NCBI GenBank assembly: GCA_036936605.1
Contig: JAUPFV010000005.1
Span: 191,764,958-191,828,957 of the forward strand
Direction: 5' to 3'
Origin: Limnanthes douglasii subsp. nivea
Lineage: Eukaryota > Streptophyta > Magnoliopsida > Brassicales > Limnanthaceae
Length of the DNA stretch: 64,000 nucleotides
Shown here one piece after another: positions 42,245 to 52,916 of the stretch (position 1 is its first letter; the number at the start of each line of letters is the position of its first letter). Made by a program: the position numbers and the translations under genes. A model generated the notes under the pieces. It saw only the letters and a program-made list of their open reading frames with translations. It did not search any database and was not told the DNA's origin.

Positions 42245-43630
42245 GTGTTATGCAACAGCAATGGCCCCTCGAACTTTGGGGGCAGTTCGGGGCCTTTTGG
42301 GGGAGAGGGTGAAATTGATGACCCTAGAGAGTCCCATGGTATTATAATACCAATTGAAGAGGTTGAAACTCACTCTCTGGCTGAAGGAAGAAACATCAAG
42401 ATCGGATCTAAGATGACATCAAAACTGAAGAGTAAAATGCTATCTTTTTTAACAGACCATCATCATGTTTTTCCTTGGTGCAATGCTGATGTAACCGGAG
42501 TACCAGCAGATGTTATATCACACCAATTATCCATCCGAAGAGATATAACACCTGTTGTACAAAAGAGGAGAGCTTTTTCTAAGGAGAAATTTGATGTCAT
42601 AGTTCAAGAGGTTGCCCGACTTACTAAGATGGGGCACATAAAAAAATCCCAGTACCCTTTATGGACAGCCAATCGGGTATTAGTAAAAAATAAAAATGGG
42701 AAGTGGCGAATTTGCATCGACTTTACAGACGTTAATACGACTTGCCCAAAAGACCTATATCCAGTTCCTCTGATCGATCATTTAGTGGACTCCACATCTG
42801 GGAACAAGTTGATGTCTTTTATGGATGCCTTCTCCGGGTATAATCAGATTCAAGTGGATCTGAAGGATCAAGAACACACCACTTTTGTTACTGATAGGGT
42901 CCTTCATTTTTATAAGGTGATGCCTTTTGGGTCAAAGAATGTTGGGGCTACTTATCAGAGGTTGGTGAACAAAGCTTTCGCTAATCAGATTGGAAGAATC
43001 ATAGAAGTCTGCATTGATGACATGATGGTAAAGAGTGTGGAAGAAGAGCTACACTTGGCAGATTTGCAAGAAACTTTTGCAAACTTGGTAAAAGTTCATT
43101 TAAAGTTGAACCCAGAGAAGTGTGTTTTCGGAGTACAGTCCGGGAAGTTTTTGAGGTATGTGATAAGTGAGAAAGGGATACAGCCTGATCCAGATCAACT
43201 TAGTGGTTTATTACAGATGGAGCCTCCTCAAAATATTAAAGAAATACAAAGATTAACAGGGAGGTTAGCTGCTCTAAACCGTTTTATCTCAAGGTCTTTG
43301 GATAGGTGTGCCCCGTTTTTCCAAACTTTAAAGGGTGCAAAAGAATTCAACTGGTCTCCACAGTGCGACCAGGCTTTCGATGAAATTAAAAAACATTTAT
43401 CCGCCCCCAAAACCTTGTTTGAACCTATTGATGGAGAGACACTGTACATATATTTAGCAGTCTCCGATCGTGCCACAAGTGCAGTGCTAGTAAGGGAGGT
43501 GGATAATTATCCTCGTCCGGTGTACTACATCAGCAAAAGCTTGATAGATGCTGAAAAGAGGTATTTAAAACTTGAAAAAATAGCACTGGCTTTAGTAATT
43601 GCTGCTAGGAAAATGAGACCCTACTTTTAG
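42245..43630 (+). pseudogene. Tat-B reverse transcriptase plus first RNase H
   Basis: A 461-codon open frame with all gypsy RT blocks: VVQKRRAFSKEKFDVI, WTANRVLVKNKNGKWRICID, TTCPKDLYPVPLIDHLVD, FMDAFSGYNQIQVD, TFVTDRVLHFYKVMPFG and GATYQRLVNKAF. The catalytic block reads CIDDMMVKS at about 43009; the usual Tyr before IDD is Cys, while both Asp are kept. The RNase H-like continuation begins near 43330 (FNWSPQCDQAFDEIK..., YIYLAVSDRATSAVLV) and ends ALVIAARKMRPYF before TAG at 43628-43630, a likely former CAG (usual PYFQ). No initiator Met context is expected because the region is part of a polyprotein. Confidence 0.92.
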
Positions 43631-44233
43631 TCTCATTCTATCATTCTCTGAACGTCTTTTCCCTTGAAAACTTTTCTTCAGAAGGCAGACATATCAAGCA
43701 GAATGACCAAATGGTCAGTGGAGTTAGGGGACTATGATATTGATTTTTCCCCTCGAACTGCAGTCAAGGCTCAGTCTGTTGCTGATTTCCTAGTTGAATT
43801 CCATTCGGACAGGGACACTAAGTAAGCAACAGGTGACAAAACTAAGAAAGTATGGGTTGTCCGGACTGATGGTGGGTCAAGTGCCATAGGTTGTGGTGCT
43901 GGGATTTGTTTAACCTCTCCGTACGGCGACAAAATGTACCACGCTATATGTTTTGCTTTCAGGGCTTCTAATAATGAGTCTGAATATAAAGCTGCGATAG
44001 GTGGTTTAAAGTTAGCCCTAATATGTGGAGCCAAAAGGGTCAGGTTAATGAGTGATTCTCAGCTTCTTATCTATCATGCACAAGGTCAATCCCAGGCCAA
44101 AAAGGAGCAGCTGATTAAATATTTATTCATTCTTAAAGAAGTGGCACTTAACTTCAAAGACATCACCTATGAGCATATACCCCGAACAGAAAATATGCTA
44201 ACAGACTCCTTGCAAGAGTGCCCATCCATTTAA
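43631..44233 (+). pseudogene. Tat-B second RNase H (aRNH-type) domain
   Basis: After the end of the first RNase H (MTKWSVELGDYDIDFSPRTAVKAQSVADFLVEF), a second RNase H follows with its own catalytic residues. These are Asp in RTDGGSSAIGCGAGI (about 43860), Glu in NNESEYKAAIGGLKLAL and Asp in LMSDSQLLIYHAQG. A C-terminal DSLQECPSI stands where D-A-L is usual. Two RNase H domains in tandem are the known hallmark of the Tat lineage. A TAA at 43823 separates the tether from the second domain. Confidence 0.8.
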
Positions 44234-44324
44234 CTCAATCAGAGCAAGGAGGAGGATGAAAGTTTAAATATACAAGTGAGTCAACCTCAAGACTGGAGGT
44301 ATCCTCTTTTTCAATACATTTCAG

Positions 44325-45247
44325 ATGGCATTTTGCCTCCGGAAAAGGCGGGTAGCAAGAAAAGTGAAGTATAAGGCTCTTGGATTTGTAATCCTAAGAG
44401 ACGTTCTTTACAAGAAGTCTTTTAGTAGACCTCTCTTGCGATGTTTGGGGATTGAAGAGTCCCAAATAGTGTTGTCTGAACTACATGATGGTGAAGGATC
44501 AGCGCACTTTGGTTATAGAGCTTTAACCAGAAGAGTCTTGTTGGCCGGATACTACTGGCCCTCCATAATGAAAGATGCCAAGGAATTGGTGAAGAAGTGT
44601 GATTCATGCCAAAGATATGGTAATGAAATTCATATCCCAGCTGTCCCTTTAGAGTCAATTTCTGAGCCAATACCTTTTGCTCGTTGGAGCCTGGATCTGG
44701 TGGGACCTCTACCTATGGCGTCCGGAGGGTGCAGAACTATCATTGTTGCCATCGATTATTTCTCAAAGTGGATAGATGCAGCCCCACTGGCAGGAACTAC
44801 TTCAAAATCTGTTATAAAATTTATCTTATCTAATATTTACTGCAGATTTGGGGTTTCACAAAAGATAACCACAAACGATGGGCCACAATTCGATAACAAG
44901 GATATGGAGAGTTTATGTGCCTCTAGAAGTATTCACCATTGCTTCTCTTCTCTTTTCCACCCACAGGCGAATGGTCACGTTGAAGTCGCGAACAAGACCA
45001 TTCTGTCATGTCTTAAAAAGAATCTAGAAGGGGCTGCTGGAAAGTGGCCAACCTATCTACAAGAAGTACTATGGGCCTACCGGATTACTCTTGGGGCTGC
45101 TACACAGGAATCCCATTTGCCTTGGTATATGGTATGGATGCAATAGCTCCTATAGAGGCAACTCTTCCTTTATTTAGCGTCCACAATTTTTCTAAACAGG
45201 CTAATGAAGTGGCAATCAGAAGTCAACTCGACATGATAAAGTGTTGA
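44325..45247 (+). pseudogene. Tat-B integrase
   Basis: The N-terminal zinc region has His in ELHDGEGSAHFG and Cys in KKCDSCQRYG. The core shows Asp in WSLDLVGPLP, Asp in TTNDGPQFD and Glu in HPQANGHVEVANKTI, so the D-D-E triad is intact. The frame shifts near 45100, and the tail TGIPFALVYGMDAIAPIEA (usually 'TpF.LvYG.eAv.PvEi') continues to 45247. The C-terminal domain after that is only traceable as KLKPGIYRLQDKDRR, before stops. Confidence 0.88.
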
Positions 45248-45874
45248 GTAAAGCTTAAGCCTGGGATATACAGGCTTCAAGATAAAGATAGAAGGATCTT
45301 GAATCACCCATGGAACATTTAACACCTCCAATTGTATCTAGAATGAAAGTTATGTAAATATTTACTTGGTTGAAATCCATGTAAATATTAGGGGGCATAC
45401 TCTTTCCTACCCTGGTGGCGCGGGGAGGTTTTAATGAGGTCTCCGGGTTTTTTAATGAAATTTGATGCCTTCTTACAAAAATTTAAGTGGTTTGATTGAT
45501 AGCTTATTTAAAACTTTTGAAGTATCGCTGACAGACCGGATTGATCTGGTAGAGTGATGACCACTTAAGCATTTGTCATCGGAGAATTTAAACACTCTCA
45601 CCTTAAAATACTTGTAAAATAACTAAGGGCTATTTAAACATTAGCCATCAAAGTTGGGTAACTATAAAACAATACAAGAATTGTGTAAAACAAAGCTGCC
45701 CGACTAGCACCGGGGAATGATATTAAACATATAAAATGGCTTGGGCATCCAAGGACTTTGAAGTTCAAAAAGAAAAGCTTTATCCAAACAAGATCCGAAC
45801 ATGGTTACAAAAATTCCTTGGCCATCCAAGGACTTTAGTCTGACATAGGAATTAAAGAAAAGACAGTTAAAACT
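45248..45874 (+). other. Tat-B interval between integrase and the antisense gene
   Basis: Starts with the last integrase codons, then non-coding sequence with GGCGCGGGGAGGTTTTAATG, a phrase typical downstream of pol in this family. From 45452 it matches Tat-A 7880-8313, including the CCTTGGCCATCCAAGGACTTT phrase near 45815. Confidence 0.6.
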
Positions 45875-48837
45875 TTAAGGTTGGGCTCCCTTAGATGTTC
45901 CAGCCTCGTCTGGTTTTTTCTTTGGGTCTTTGGGATCCTCATTAGGGCTCTCTGCAGTCCCATTTTCTTCATCAGTGGTGTCATCATAACCACTGGAGTA
46001 GTTTTTCTTACCACTATCCACCATCGTGTGGAATGGAATATCGTCATATTCAACGTACTGCCACAAATTACTGAGCGTCCTCTTAGGGAATGTTCGGTGG
46101 AAGAGCAAGACCATATCGGATTTGACTTCGGCATACCTCTCTTCTTGGGAGTCGATCACCTTGTTGGTATATTCATCAATCCTGGCATGGATTGTCTTCT
46201 CCTGATCCTTTATCAAATCTTATTTCTCCTTGGTGGCTCTAGACACAGCATCTTCGAGTGAAGTTTTGTCACTAGTCAGGGTCTGGATAACATTATCACT
46301 GGCCTTCACCTCATTCTTCGAAGTGGAGAGATCCTTCTCCAAGGCAGAACACTTAGATTGGACTTCTTTTTTAACCCCCTCCGAAGTGGCCAGCTTGGTG
46401 GCCAAGTCCTCTTTTCCCTTCTTCAATTCCTCGATCTCTCTCCTTAATGCCTCAACACTCTGATTGGCGTTAAGGAGGTTGTTAGATAAAGTACTTTTGT
46501 CTGCATTGATTGTGTTGATAAGGGTAGATTGACTTTGTACTTGTCTCTCTAGGTTGAGCACCATTTGGATGTTGCTCAGCAAGGATTGAGTCACCATGTC
46601 CTTCTCCCCTGAAACAGAAAAAACTTACCATTGAAAATAACCATATTCGAAGAGCTTGGAGGGAGGTAAGGGCCAGCAAAGTCGTCTTTTTCGAGGTCTC
46701 TGAAGTAAAGGCCAATCCATTGAAGGCCACTGATGTCTACTTCATCGATGTTAATATCACATCTGGTACCCTCTTCGGTGTGAAAATCACTTGGGATTTT
46801 CTCTGCCTATGTAGCGTATGATGGGTCGACCGGAGGAAGAGACTCTAGAGGCCGGAGAGCTACTTCATCCCCCTTGGAGATTTTCTTCTTCTTTGCTTCC
46901 CTATCTTGACCATCTTCTCCCCGTTTTCGGTATTTTTTGGGAGCCTTTGAGGGTTTTCGAGATCCACCTGGCTCTTTGATACTCTCGTCTTCAACCTCTT
47001 GAAGAAGAGCAGTATCGATCCTCCATTGGTCCTCCACCTCCTGGTTTGTTGGGACGATCTACTCAACACCACCCTGATTGACCACAGTTGCATCTTGCTT
47101 CTTCTTGCCTTTCTTTCCCTTCATCTTACTTGGGGCTTTAGCTCAGGCAGGCAAGGCCAGCTTCCCATCCTTCGCCTTTGTCCTCTGCAGGATGACGCCC
47201 GGAGGAGGTGGTGTGGTCAATTCTTCTTAAGACAAGTCTCTCCGGACGGTTGTGTTCCAGAGGTGGGACCTCACCAGGTTGCCGGCTAGTAAAAAAATTG
47301 TGGAAGCGATTTCCCCATTTGTCGGCCGCCCAAGCATTCAGCTTGGCACAGGTTGTCTGCCCCTCCTCCACGTATTCGGAGAACTCCTTCGGCAGCACTA
47401 CCCAAAGAAAAAATATTTTTTATAAGGAAAGATAAACAAACATGATGAAATTTTTACCTGTGTTTTTCCATCTGCTGGTTAGCATGCTTGGGTTGACTCT
47501 AGCTTTAATCTTCTTCCCGTTTTCCCAAGCTCCACTAATGAACAAGAATTGGGTCTTCCGATTCTTCTCTGATTCGAGCAGATCATCCACCACCTTAAAA
47601 TTGTCACCCAGGTTGTAATGATAGAAGGGGATGATATGGTTCTTGCAGAGGTTGTCCACGGCAGCAAATTGCTCTATCGGAAGCGGTATTCCAGAGAGCC
47701 TAGAGGCCATGATGCAAGCCATGAGGGTGAACCAAGCGTTGCGACTCAGTTGGCTTGGATAGAGCTTCATCATATGAAAATATCTGACGATCTCTGGGTC
47801 CGAGGGAAATCTGAGCCCCCAGTCGAACAATTCTGTGTAGATAACTATCCCACTCAACTTGCAGTCCATTGGTGTCTCTGGATTGACCGGTATCCTCACT
47901 TTGACAGATTCTGGGATCCCCCACTTCGTCCGGATTTGGCATAATTCAACAGTATGAATGAAGGCGTACTTAATATTCTGCATGGCTAGCAGATACTTTA
48001 CGCTCACCTTGTGGAAGCAAGGTCCCACTCTGCCTTCCAGGGACTCCGGAAGGTCCGGATGTTTCAAACACAACTTCTCTTTACCCTTGCCCTTTTTATC
48101 AGTGGCAGCTTCTCATGTCTGCCCGGAGACGTCAGTCTTGAATGGGGCTTCTTCCATGCTGTTATCCATCACCTCTTCCATCACCATGGAAGGATTGTCA
48201 GTTGTCGTTGGTGGAGGATTGCTGGTGGTTGGCTCAGTGAGCTGTCCGAACTGCTGAGCATCGCTTTCTCTTTGTGGTCTGGTGTCCGGCTGGGGCTCAG
48301 ATCCGGAGGGTTCATTTCGAAGGCTTGTTCCAGTAACCTCCGGACCGGATGATTTATCCTTAGGGACTTTGATAGATGCCTCTGACCCTGTAGCTTTGTC
48401 TTTGGCCCCAGACTTAAGGGCCCCTGATTTCAGAGACTTAGACTGTGAAACAACTGCTTGTCATTTTACTAAGCGGGCTTTTCGGCGAAGTGTCAGTTTT
48501 TCAGGGAATTTTTCAGTATCTGATCCCATAGTTATGAATGGAGAGGGTCCCTTTGTGCTTGTAACAACTTTTTCCCGTTCGAAAATGGGTTGTGACTCCT
48601 GAACCGAGGAGCCTGATACGATGGGTGAAAGCCTTGGTTGAAATAACCTTCTAGGTTTGGAGCTTCTAGCAGAAGATGAACCTCTATCAGGCTCTGAAGA
48701 TGGTGTTTCAGACTTGTCGATTGGAGAAACTGGAAGACCTGCAGCAATGCGCCTTTCTCGCTCAACTCTTTGTGCTTTTTTAACTCCGAGAGATTAAGAC
48801 ACCCGCCTTTTACCAGTGTGTTTCTTGCTGTGAACAT
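45875..48837 (-). pseudogene. Antisense gene of Tat-B (gypsy-type transposon domain plus coiled coil)
   Basis: Minus-strand gene starting MFTARNTLVKGGCLNLSEL at 48837. Ser/Pro/Lys-rich N-terminus to about 48100; globular domain 48073-47458 (YTELFDWGLRFPSDPEIV..., YPSQLSRNAWFTLMACIMAS) resembling the putative gypsy-type transposon family. Intron 47457-47398, then VLPKEFSEYVEEGQTTCAK. A Lys-rich, nuclear-signal-like stretch (AKKKKISKGDE) is near 46880. A coiled coil follows at about 46600-46215 (EALRREIEELKKGKEDLATK), then an acidic tail ending DEAGTSKGAQP and a stop at 45875. Frameshifts (near 48785, 46620, 46215) and stops (near 48110) break this copy. They are not the same as most of those in Tat-A, so the intact ancestor can be inferred by comparing the two. 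Role unknown. Confidence 0.78.
47398..47457 (-). other. Predicted 60-nt intron in the Tat-B antisense gene
   Basis: G|GTAAAAAT...TTGGGTAG|TGCTGCC on the minus strand, phase 1, same codon position as the 79-nt intron of Tat-A. Without removal, translation ends shortly after the globular domain. Confidence 0.6.
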
Positions 48838-48931
48838 AAACTCACACCAAAAGAATTTTGAGAAGAGAGGTGAAAGTTTTGATATGAATGAATGAGAGAG
48901 TAATGAAGATGGCAAAATAGTGAAAATGAAG

Positions 48932-48940
48932 TAATTTATA
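48932..48940 (-). promoter_or_regulatory. TATA box of the Tat-B antisense gene
   Basis: TATAAATTA on the minus strand about 100 bp before the ATG at 48837, matching Tat-A at 11382-11390. Confidence 0.5.
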
Positions 48941-49111
48941 ATAATGAGACAAAGAGAGATGCCAAAAAAACCTAGGAGAATACGAAAAGACAAAAGTAAT
49001 GATTGAAGACGGCGCTGACATCATGGGCATTAAATGAGGAGGTTACTTTTTGGGATTAGTGGGAGCGCCGTTCTAGGAGAAAAACGGCCGGTGAGATAAA
49101 TCAGAGGATGA

Positions 49112-49117
49112 CACGTG
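49112..49117. promoter_or_regulatory. G-box (CACGTG) upstream of the antisense gene
   Basis: Palindromic CACGTG within ACACGTGTCC, about 170 bp upstream of the antisense TATA box and 160 bp before the 3' LTR. Tat-A keeps it at 11555-11560. G-boxes bind plant bZIP and bHLH regulators; being palindromic, it could act on either strand. Confidence 0.45.
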
Positions 49118-49264
49118 TCCCACGATCCATGGCAGAACCTTTGAACTTCTGAGAAGTTTTCAATCCGGATATATCCTTCACCAAACACTCAATCAGTCCG
49201 GGAAATGTTACAAGTACCCAAAAAGATTTTTTAGGTCTTGCCAAAGGCCTTCGAACAAAACCTA

Positions 49265-49277
49265 AAAAAGGGGCTAC
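49265..49277 (+). promoter_or_regulatory. Polypurine tract of Tat-B
   Basis: AAAAAAGGGGC then TAC directly before the 3' LTR start TGATGAG; identical arrangement in Tat-A. Confidence 0.75.
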
Positions 49278-49653
49278 TGATGAGTTCGGAACTTTTCACC
49301 ACTAACTGTAGAAACCGGACAGGGGAAATTCAGACAAAAGCCACCCACTGAACCATCCGAACTGGACAAAAGTACTAAAAACTAATCACCTTTTGACTAA
49401 GCTAATTGCTAATCTTCTTAATAAACTAATTGGTTTTTGAACTCGACCCGGTTTCATAAGTTTGACCTGAAAGCCTATATGGCCCATAATTAAGGGTATA
49501 AATATCCAACCACTTTCATTAATGAGGGTAATGAACATTTAATACAACCAGACAGCTTAAATCTCTCATTACAAAACACTCAAACATTAAATACCTTTGA
49601 AACACCACAAAACACTTGACAAAATTACCCTCAGTCGAAAATAATCCATACCA
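49278..49653 (+). repeat. 3' LTR of Tat-B
   Basis: 376 bp, TGATGAG...CATACCA. TATAAATA at 49497-49504 in the conserved GGGTATAAATA core. Followed by ATGCG. Confidence 0.9.
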
Positions 49654-50878
49654 ATGCGAGCTCGTGGGTTTAACTACCCAATAAATAGTTGATAAATTGA
49701 TATTTTTTCATAATTAAAAAAAGACGAAAAAGTATTAAGTTAATATTATTATATCATATTTAAACTGATAAAATAATTATTAGTTGGATCATTATAAAAA
49801 TTTAGATCAACTATTTGATCGACATTTAACCATAAGCAAGTAGTATGTGTGTATGCATTAGTGTGATAGTGGTCTATATTTAAATAAGCACCATGTATCA
49901 TAAACCCATTTGTGTTGGTATAAATTAGTTTACCACATGCCTTAGAATGATGAACAACTGATATTATATTCATTAACTTTGTATCTTTTTAGTATCTTAA
50001 ATAAGTTGAGCATCATTAGTGATACGCATGTAGGAAAAGGTTGTTACCCGGATAATTTATTTCCAAAATCATCAACATAAATTGCAAGTTACTCAAACAT
50101 CATATTCGAGCTATGATAGACCATAATAAGATCGAGGACTATCAAACATTAAGATATTTTCTTAAACCAATATATTGTAAAAAATAACTTGCAAAGTGTA
50201 TCGCGCTCACGCAGCTGATATATCTATTTTTCATGCATCAAAATCTCACTTTCCTACCGTGGATCCATTTCAATTTCAATGTCACAAAACAAAAATTATG
50301 TACGAAAAAATGACCAAGCTTGTATGAGTGGTATCCCAAGACATGAAATGGGTGTTTTTATATGGGAAACAAAACCTAAACTTATGCCATTGTTGATATT
50401 ATATAGATTCAATAAAAACAGTTATTTCATGCAAGTACACAAGTTGTTTTTAACCTTTTTTTTAAAGTTGAATTTAATATTATATGTAATAATATTTTAA
50501 TAGAAGAATTAATTAGATTCAGAATAATCGAATTAGGATCACTCTAAACCAGCACGTTTTCTATACCATTCAGCATGCCAATTATTAGATTACTTATTAT
50601 AAATATAAGACATCCAATCCAGAATGTTACGAAATCTGCACCCTTCGATAATGTCCTCGGCACTGAGGGGAAATGTAATATGGTGTATATGCGACTCGTC
50701 ATAGACTGAGAGATAAAATAATAATAATTGTTTTTATATCAATGACCAATACTTAGTGAATAAAATTAAATGGAGGAATCCCGTGCAATATCTAAAAATA
50801 CGGATATACAATATTCTCTTGTTGTCTTTTTATTTTTTATTGTGTGTGAAATTTGTGGTTTCTTAACTCCTTCACGTG
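49654..50878. other. AT-rich intergenic DNA, nothing recognised
   Basis: Short chance frames only (49749-49973, 50279-50500). No repeat or element match to the rest of the window noticed. Confidence 0.4.
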
Positions 50879-50889
50879 ATTGATGTTTG

Positions 50890-51718
50890 GTTTTATCCAC
50901 CAAACGGCTATTGGCAATGGTAAAACTACTTCTTACTGGTATGATCCTTGGCTTCTTTCAAAGTCTCTCGCTTCTCATTATGGAGAAAGCATTATAAGTG
51001 ACTCTCGTTTGGGAGCTAATCTTAAAGTATCGGAAATCATTCACAATGGAAACTGGAACTGGCCAGCTGATATCAGACCAGCGAGAGCCCGAAGTAGACT
51101 ACATCTACTTGAAATTAATAACCTCATCCAAACTCTTCCCCCCCCCCCCCTAACATCGCCTCCATCGATGTTCCGTTCTGGACGGCAAACGCAGGAAATT
51201 CTACGTTCACTATTAAGGACACGTATAACGCAATTCGGTCGCCCAGCCCCGAAGTGGGTTGGGCCGGGTTAGTATGGCACAAATATAACATTCTTCGCCA
51301 CTCCTTTATTCTTTGGCTTGCTATTTTAGGCAAGCTTGTAACCAGGGACAAAATTCTCGGTTGGGGACTAAACACCCCCACTGACTGTGTCCTTTGCAAT
51401 TCTGATTCTGAATCTATCTCCCATATTCTCTATGAGTGTAGATTCACTCAGAATATTTGGTCCTATGCTAGTTCTAAGCTAGGATTTCCGTTCTCTTCTT
51501 CGTGTTGGCAATCTTGGATTATCGAGGCGTCAAAATGGTCTAACTCTCGTGACCATTTTATCTGGCGTACTTGCTTTGGCGCGGTCACATACCACGTCTG
51601 GAAGGAGCGGAACGCAAGAATTTTTGGTTCCGCTCCAGCCCTGGATTCTTTAACATTCCATCGTATTGTAGATGATCCACGATTCAGATTCCAGGGTACC
51701 AAGATCAGCTGGCCATAG
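50890..51718 (+). pseudogene. L1 ORF2 C-terminus (zf-RVT region)
   Basis: Reads GFIHQTAIGNGKTTSYWYDP (the common plant L1 'iGnG..t.fW.DpW' block), then an Asn/Leu-rich linker. After a frameshift come VPFWTANAGNSTFTIKDTYN, GLVWHKYNILRHSFILWLAI, and CVLCNSDSESISHILYECRF, the C-C-H-C zf-RVT motif, ending in VTYHVWKERNARIF. The frameshift coincides with a run of 13 C at 51138-51150, so slippage in that run is the simplest cause. The RT domain is absent through 5' truncation. Confidence 0.85.
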
Positions 51719-51987
51719 TAAAATATTATGCTTCATCCGCTTACTCCTCTTTTTCTTTGTAGCATTTCCTCTCTCCAAGACTTCTAGCAATCCTCCAGTC
51801 GATCTGTTCAAGTCCGAAGTCCGAGCCTCGATTATGTCACGTCAGAAGACAGAGATCTTATGACTCTTATGTTCTATGTTGTACTTCTTAACCAAACTCT
51901 CTTTCGATTAAATGTCTCCTCGGGGTATGCCCCAGGTATCTTGTATGAACTATTTCCATTAATTTAAAGTTTCTTTCACCAAAAAAA
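51719..51987 (+). other. L1 3' untranslated region
   Basis: Non-coding stretch from the ORF2 stop to the A-run at 51981. Contains CTCTCTTTCGATTAAATG and a CCTCGGGGTATGCCCC stem-like word near 51918-51934. Confidence 0.55.
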
Positions 51988-51996
51988 ATTGATGTT

Positions 51997-52916
51997 CCCA
52001 TATGAATAAGCTCGGAGAAGATAGAATAAAAATGATTATATAAAAGATAAAACGGAAATTCATCAAAATAATAAGAGAAAATATCATTGGTAAAGAAACA
52101 AATATTTATTTTTATTCGAAAATTATTTTATTTCTTTCTTACGATACATGTTATTATAAAAATTTATAGTATTCTATTATTTAACAAAGAAGATATTTGT
52201 CTTTGAATTGAAATATTATTTTCCATCGCTTATTCTTTTGAAAAATAAATGAAGAATCGATCTATTTATTTCTAGTTTAAGACTAGTAGTTCTAGTGGTA
52301 CACTCATTTCTTTCAAATTGTTTATCATTATTAATTATTAAGAATATGTAACAAAGATAAAATATGAGCTTGTCAATCGTTATTGTTTGAAAGCCAATCT
52401 ATTCAACCTTATATAATATTTTCTCTCATTTACTAATAAATCGACTTAATAAACTGATGTCCTACAATCATTTCGATCCCCGTTTGATCGGGGGCTAACA
52501 CATACGGAAAAATCATTTGATTTTATATTTATCTCTCCATAAATTGCATGTTTATAACAACGGAAATATAATTTCAGCAATTCCAATCAACTATGCATAT
52601 TGTATCGTTTCTTTTGAATAAAAATCTTAAAATGTACGTAGATTCCCAATTAAGAACTAGTACTTTACACAATAATTATATTTGGCCATGAACCTCGTTT
52701 GAATTTTTTTATTTAACATTAACTCTCTAGTCTATGATCTAGAAGCGAAATAGACAGGAACGAAAAAATCTACAAGTTGCTCAAATTTAAAAAAAAACTA
52801 ATATTCATAACTTTATGCTCTATTTATTATATTAAAAATTGATGGCCAATATATCATTTCAGGATCTTTCTCTAGCCACGTTTCTATCTTATCTATATCC
52901 GTAACTATATTAGATC
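51997..52916. other. AT-rich intergenic DNA, nothing recognised
   Basis: No gene, no element match noticed. Confidence 0.4.

Larger units (their letters stand above)
39622..49653 (+). mobile_element. Tat-type Ty3-gypsy retrotransposon 'Tat-B' with an antisense gene
   Basis: Most complete gypsy element in the window. Order: internally deleted 5' LTR (39622-39863), primer-binding site, gag, protease, RT, RNase H, second RNase H, integrase, then about 3 kb with a minus-strand gene, polypurine tract, and a full 3' LTR (49278-49653). RT before integrase defines Ty3-gypsy. An extra RNase H domain after the usual one, and additional or antisense ORFs between pol and the 3' LTR, are features described for the Tat lineage (for example Grande- and Ogre-like elements). 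No clear TSD was found (ATGCG follows the 3' LTR; the left end is disturbed). All ORFs carry inactivating changes. Confidence 0.9.
50879..51996 (+). mobile_element. 5'-truncated L1 insertion with 9-bp TSD
   Basis: ATTGATGTT at 50879-50887 and 51988-51996 flanks a segment that starts inside ORF2 and ends in a run of eight A (51981-51988). That is the outcome of target-primed reverse transcription stopping early. The last A may belong to either the tail or the duplication. Confidence 0.75.

Noticed and set aside
46482..46730. Minus-strand 82-codon frame in Tat-B
   Set aside because: Wrong frame of the antisense gene; the homologous Tat-A frame shows the correct reading.
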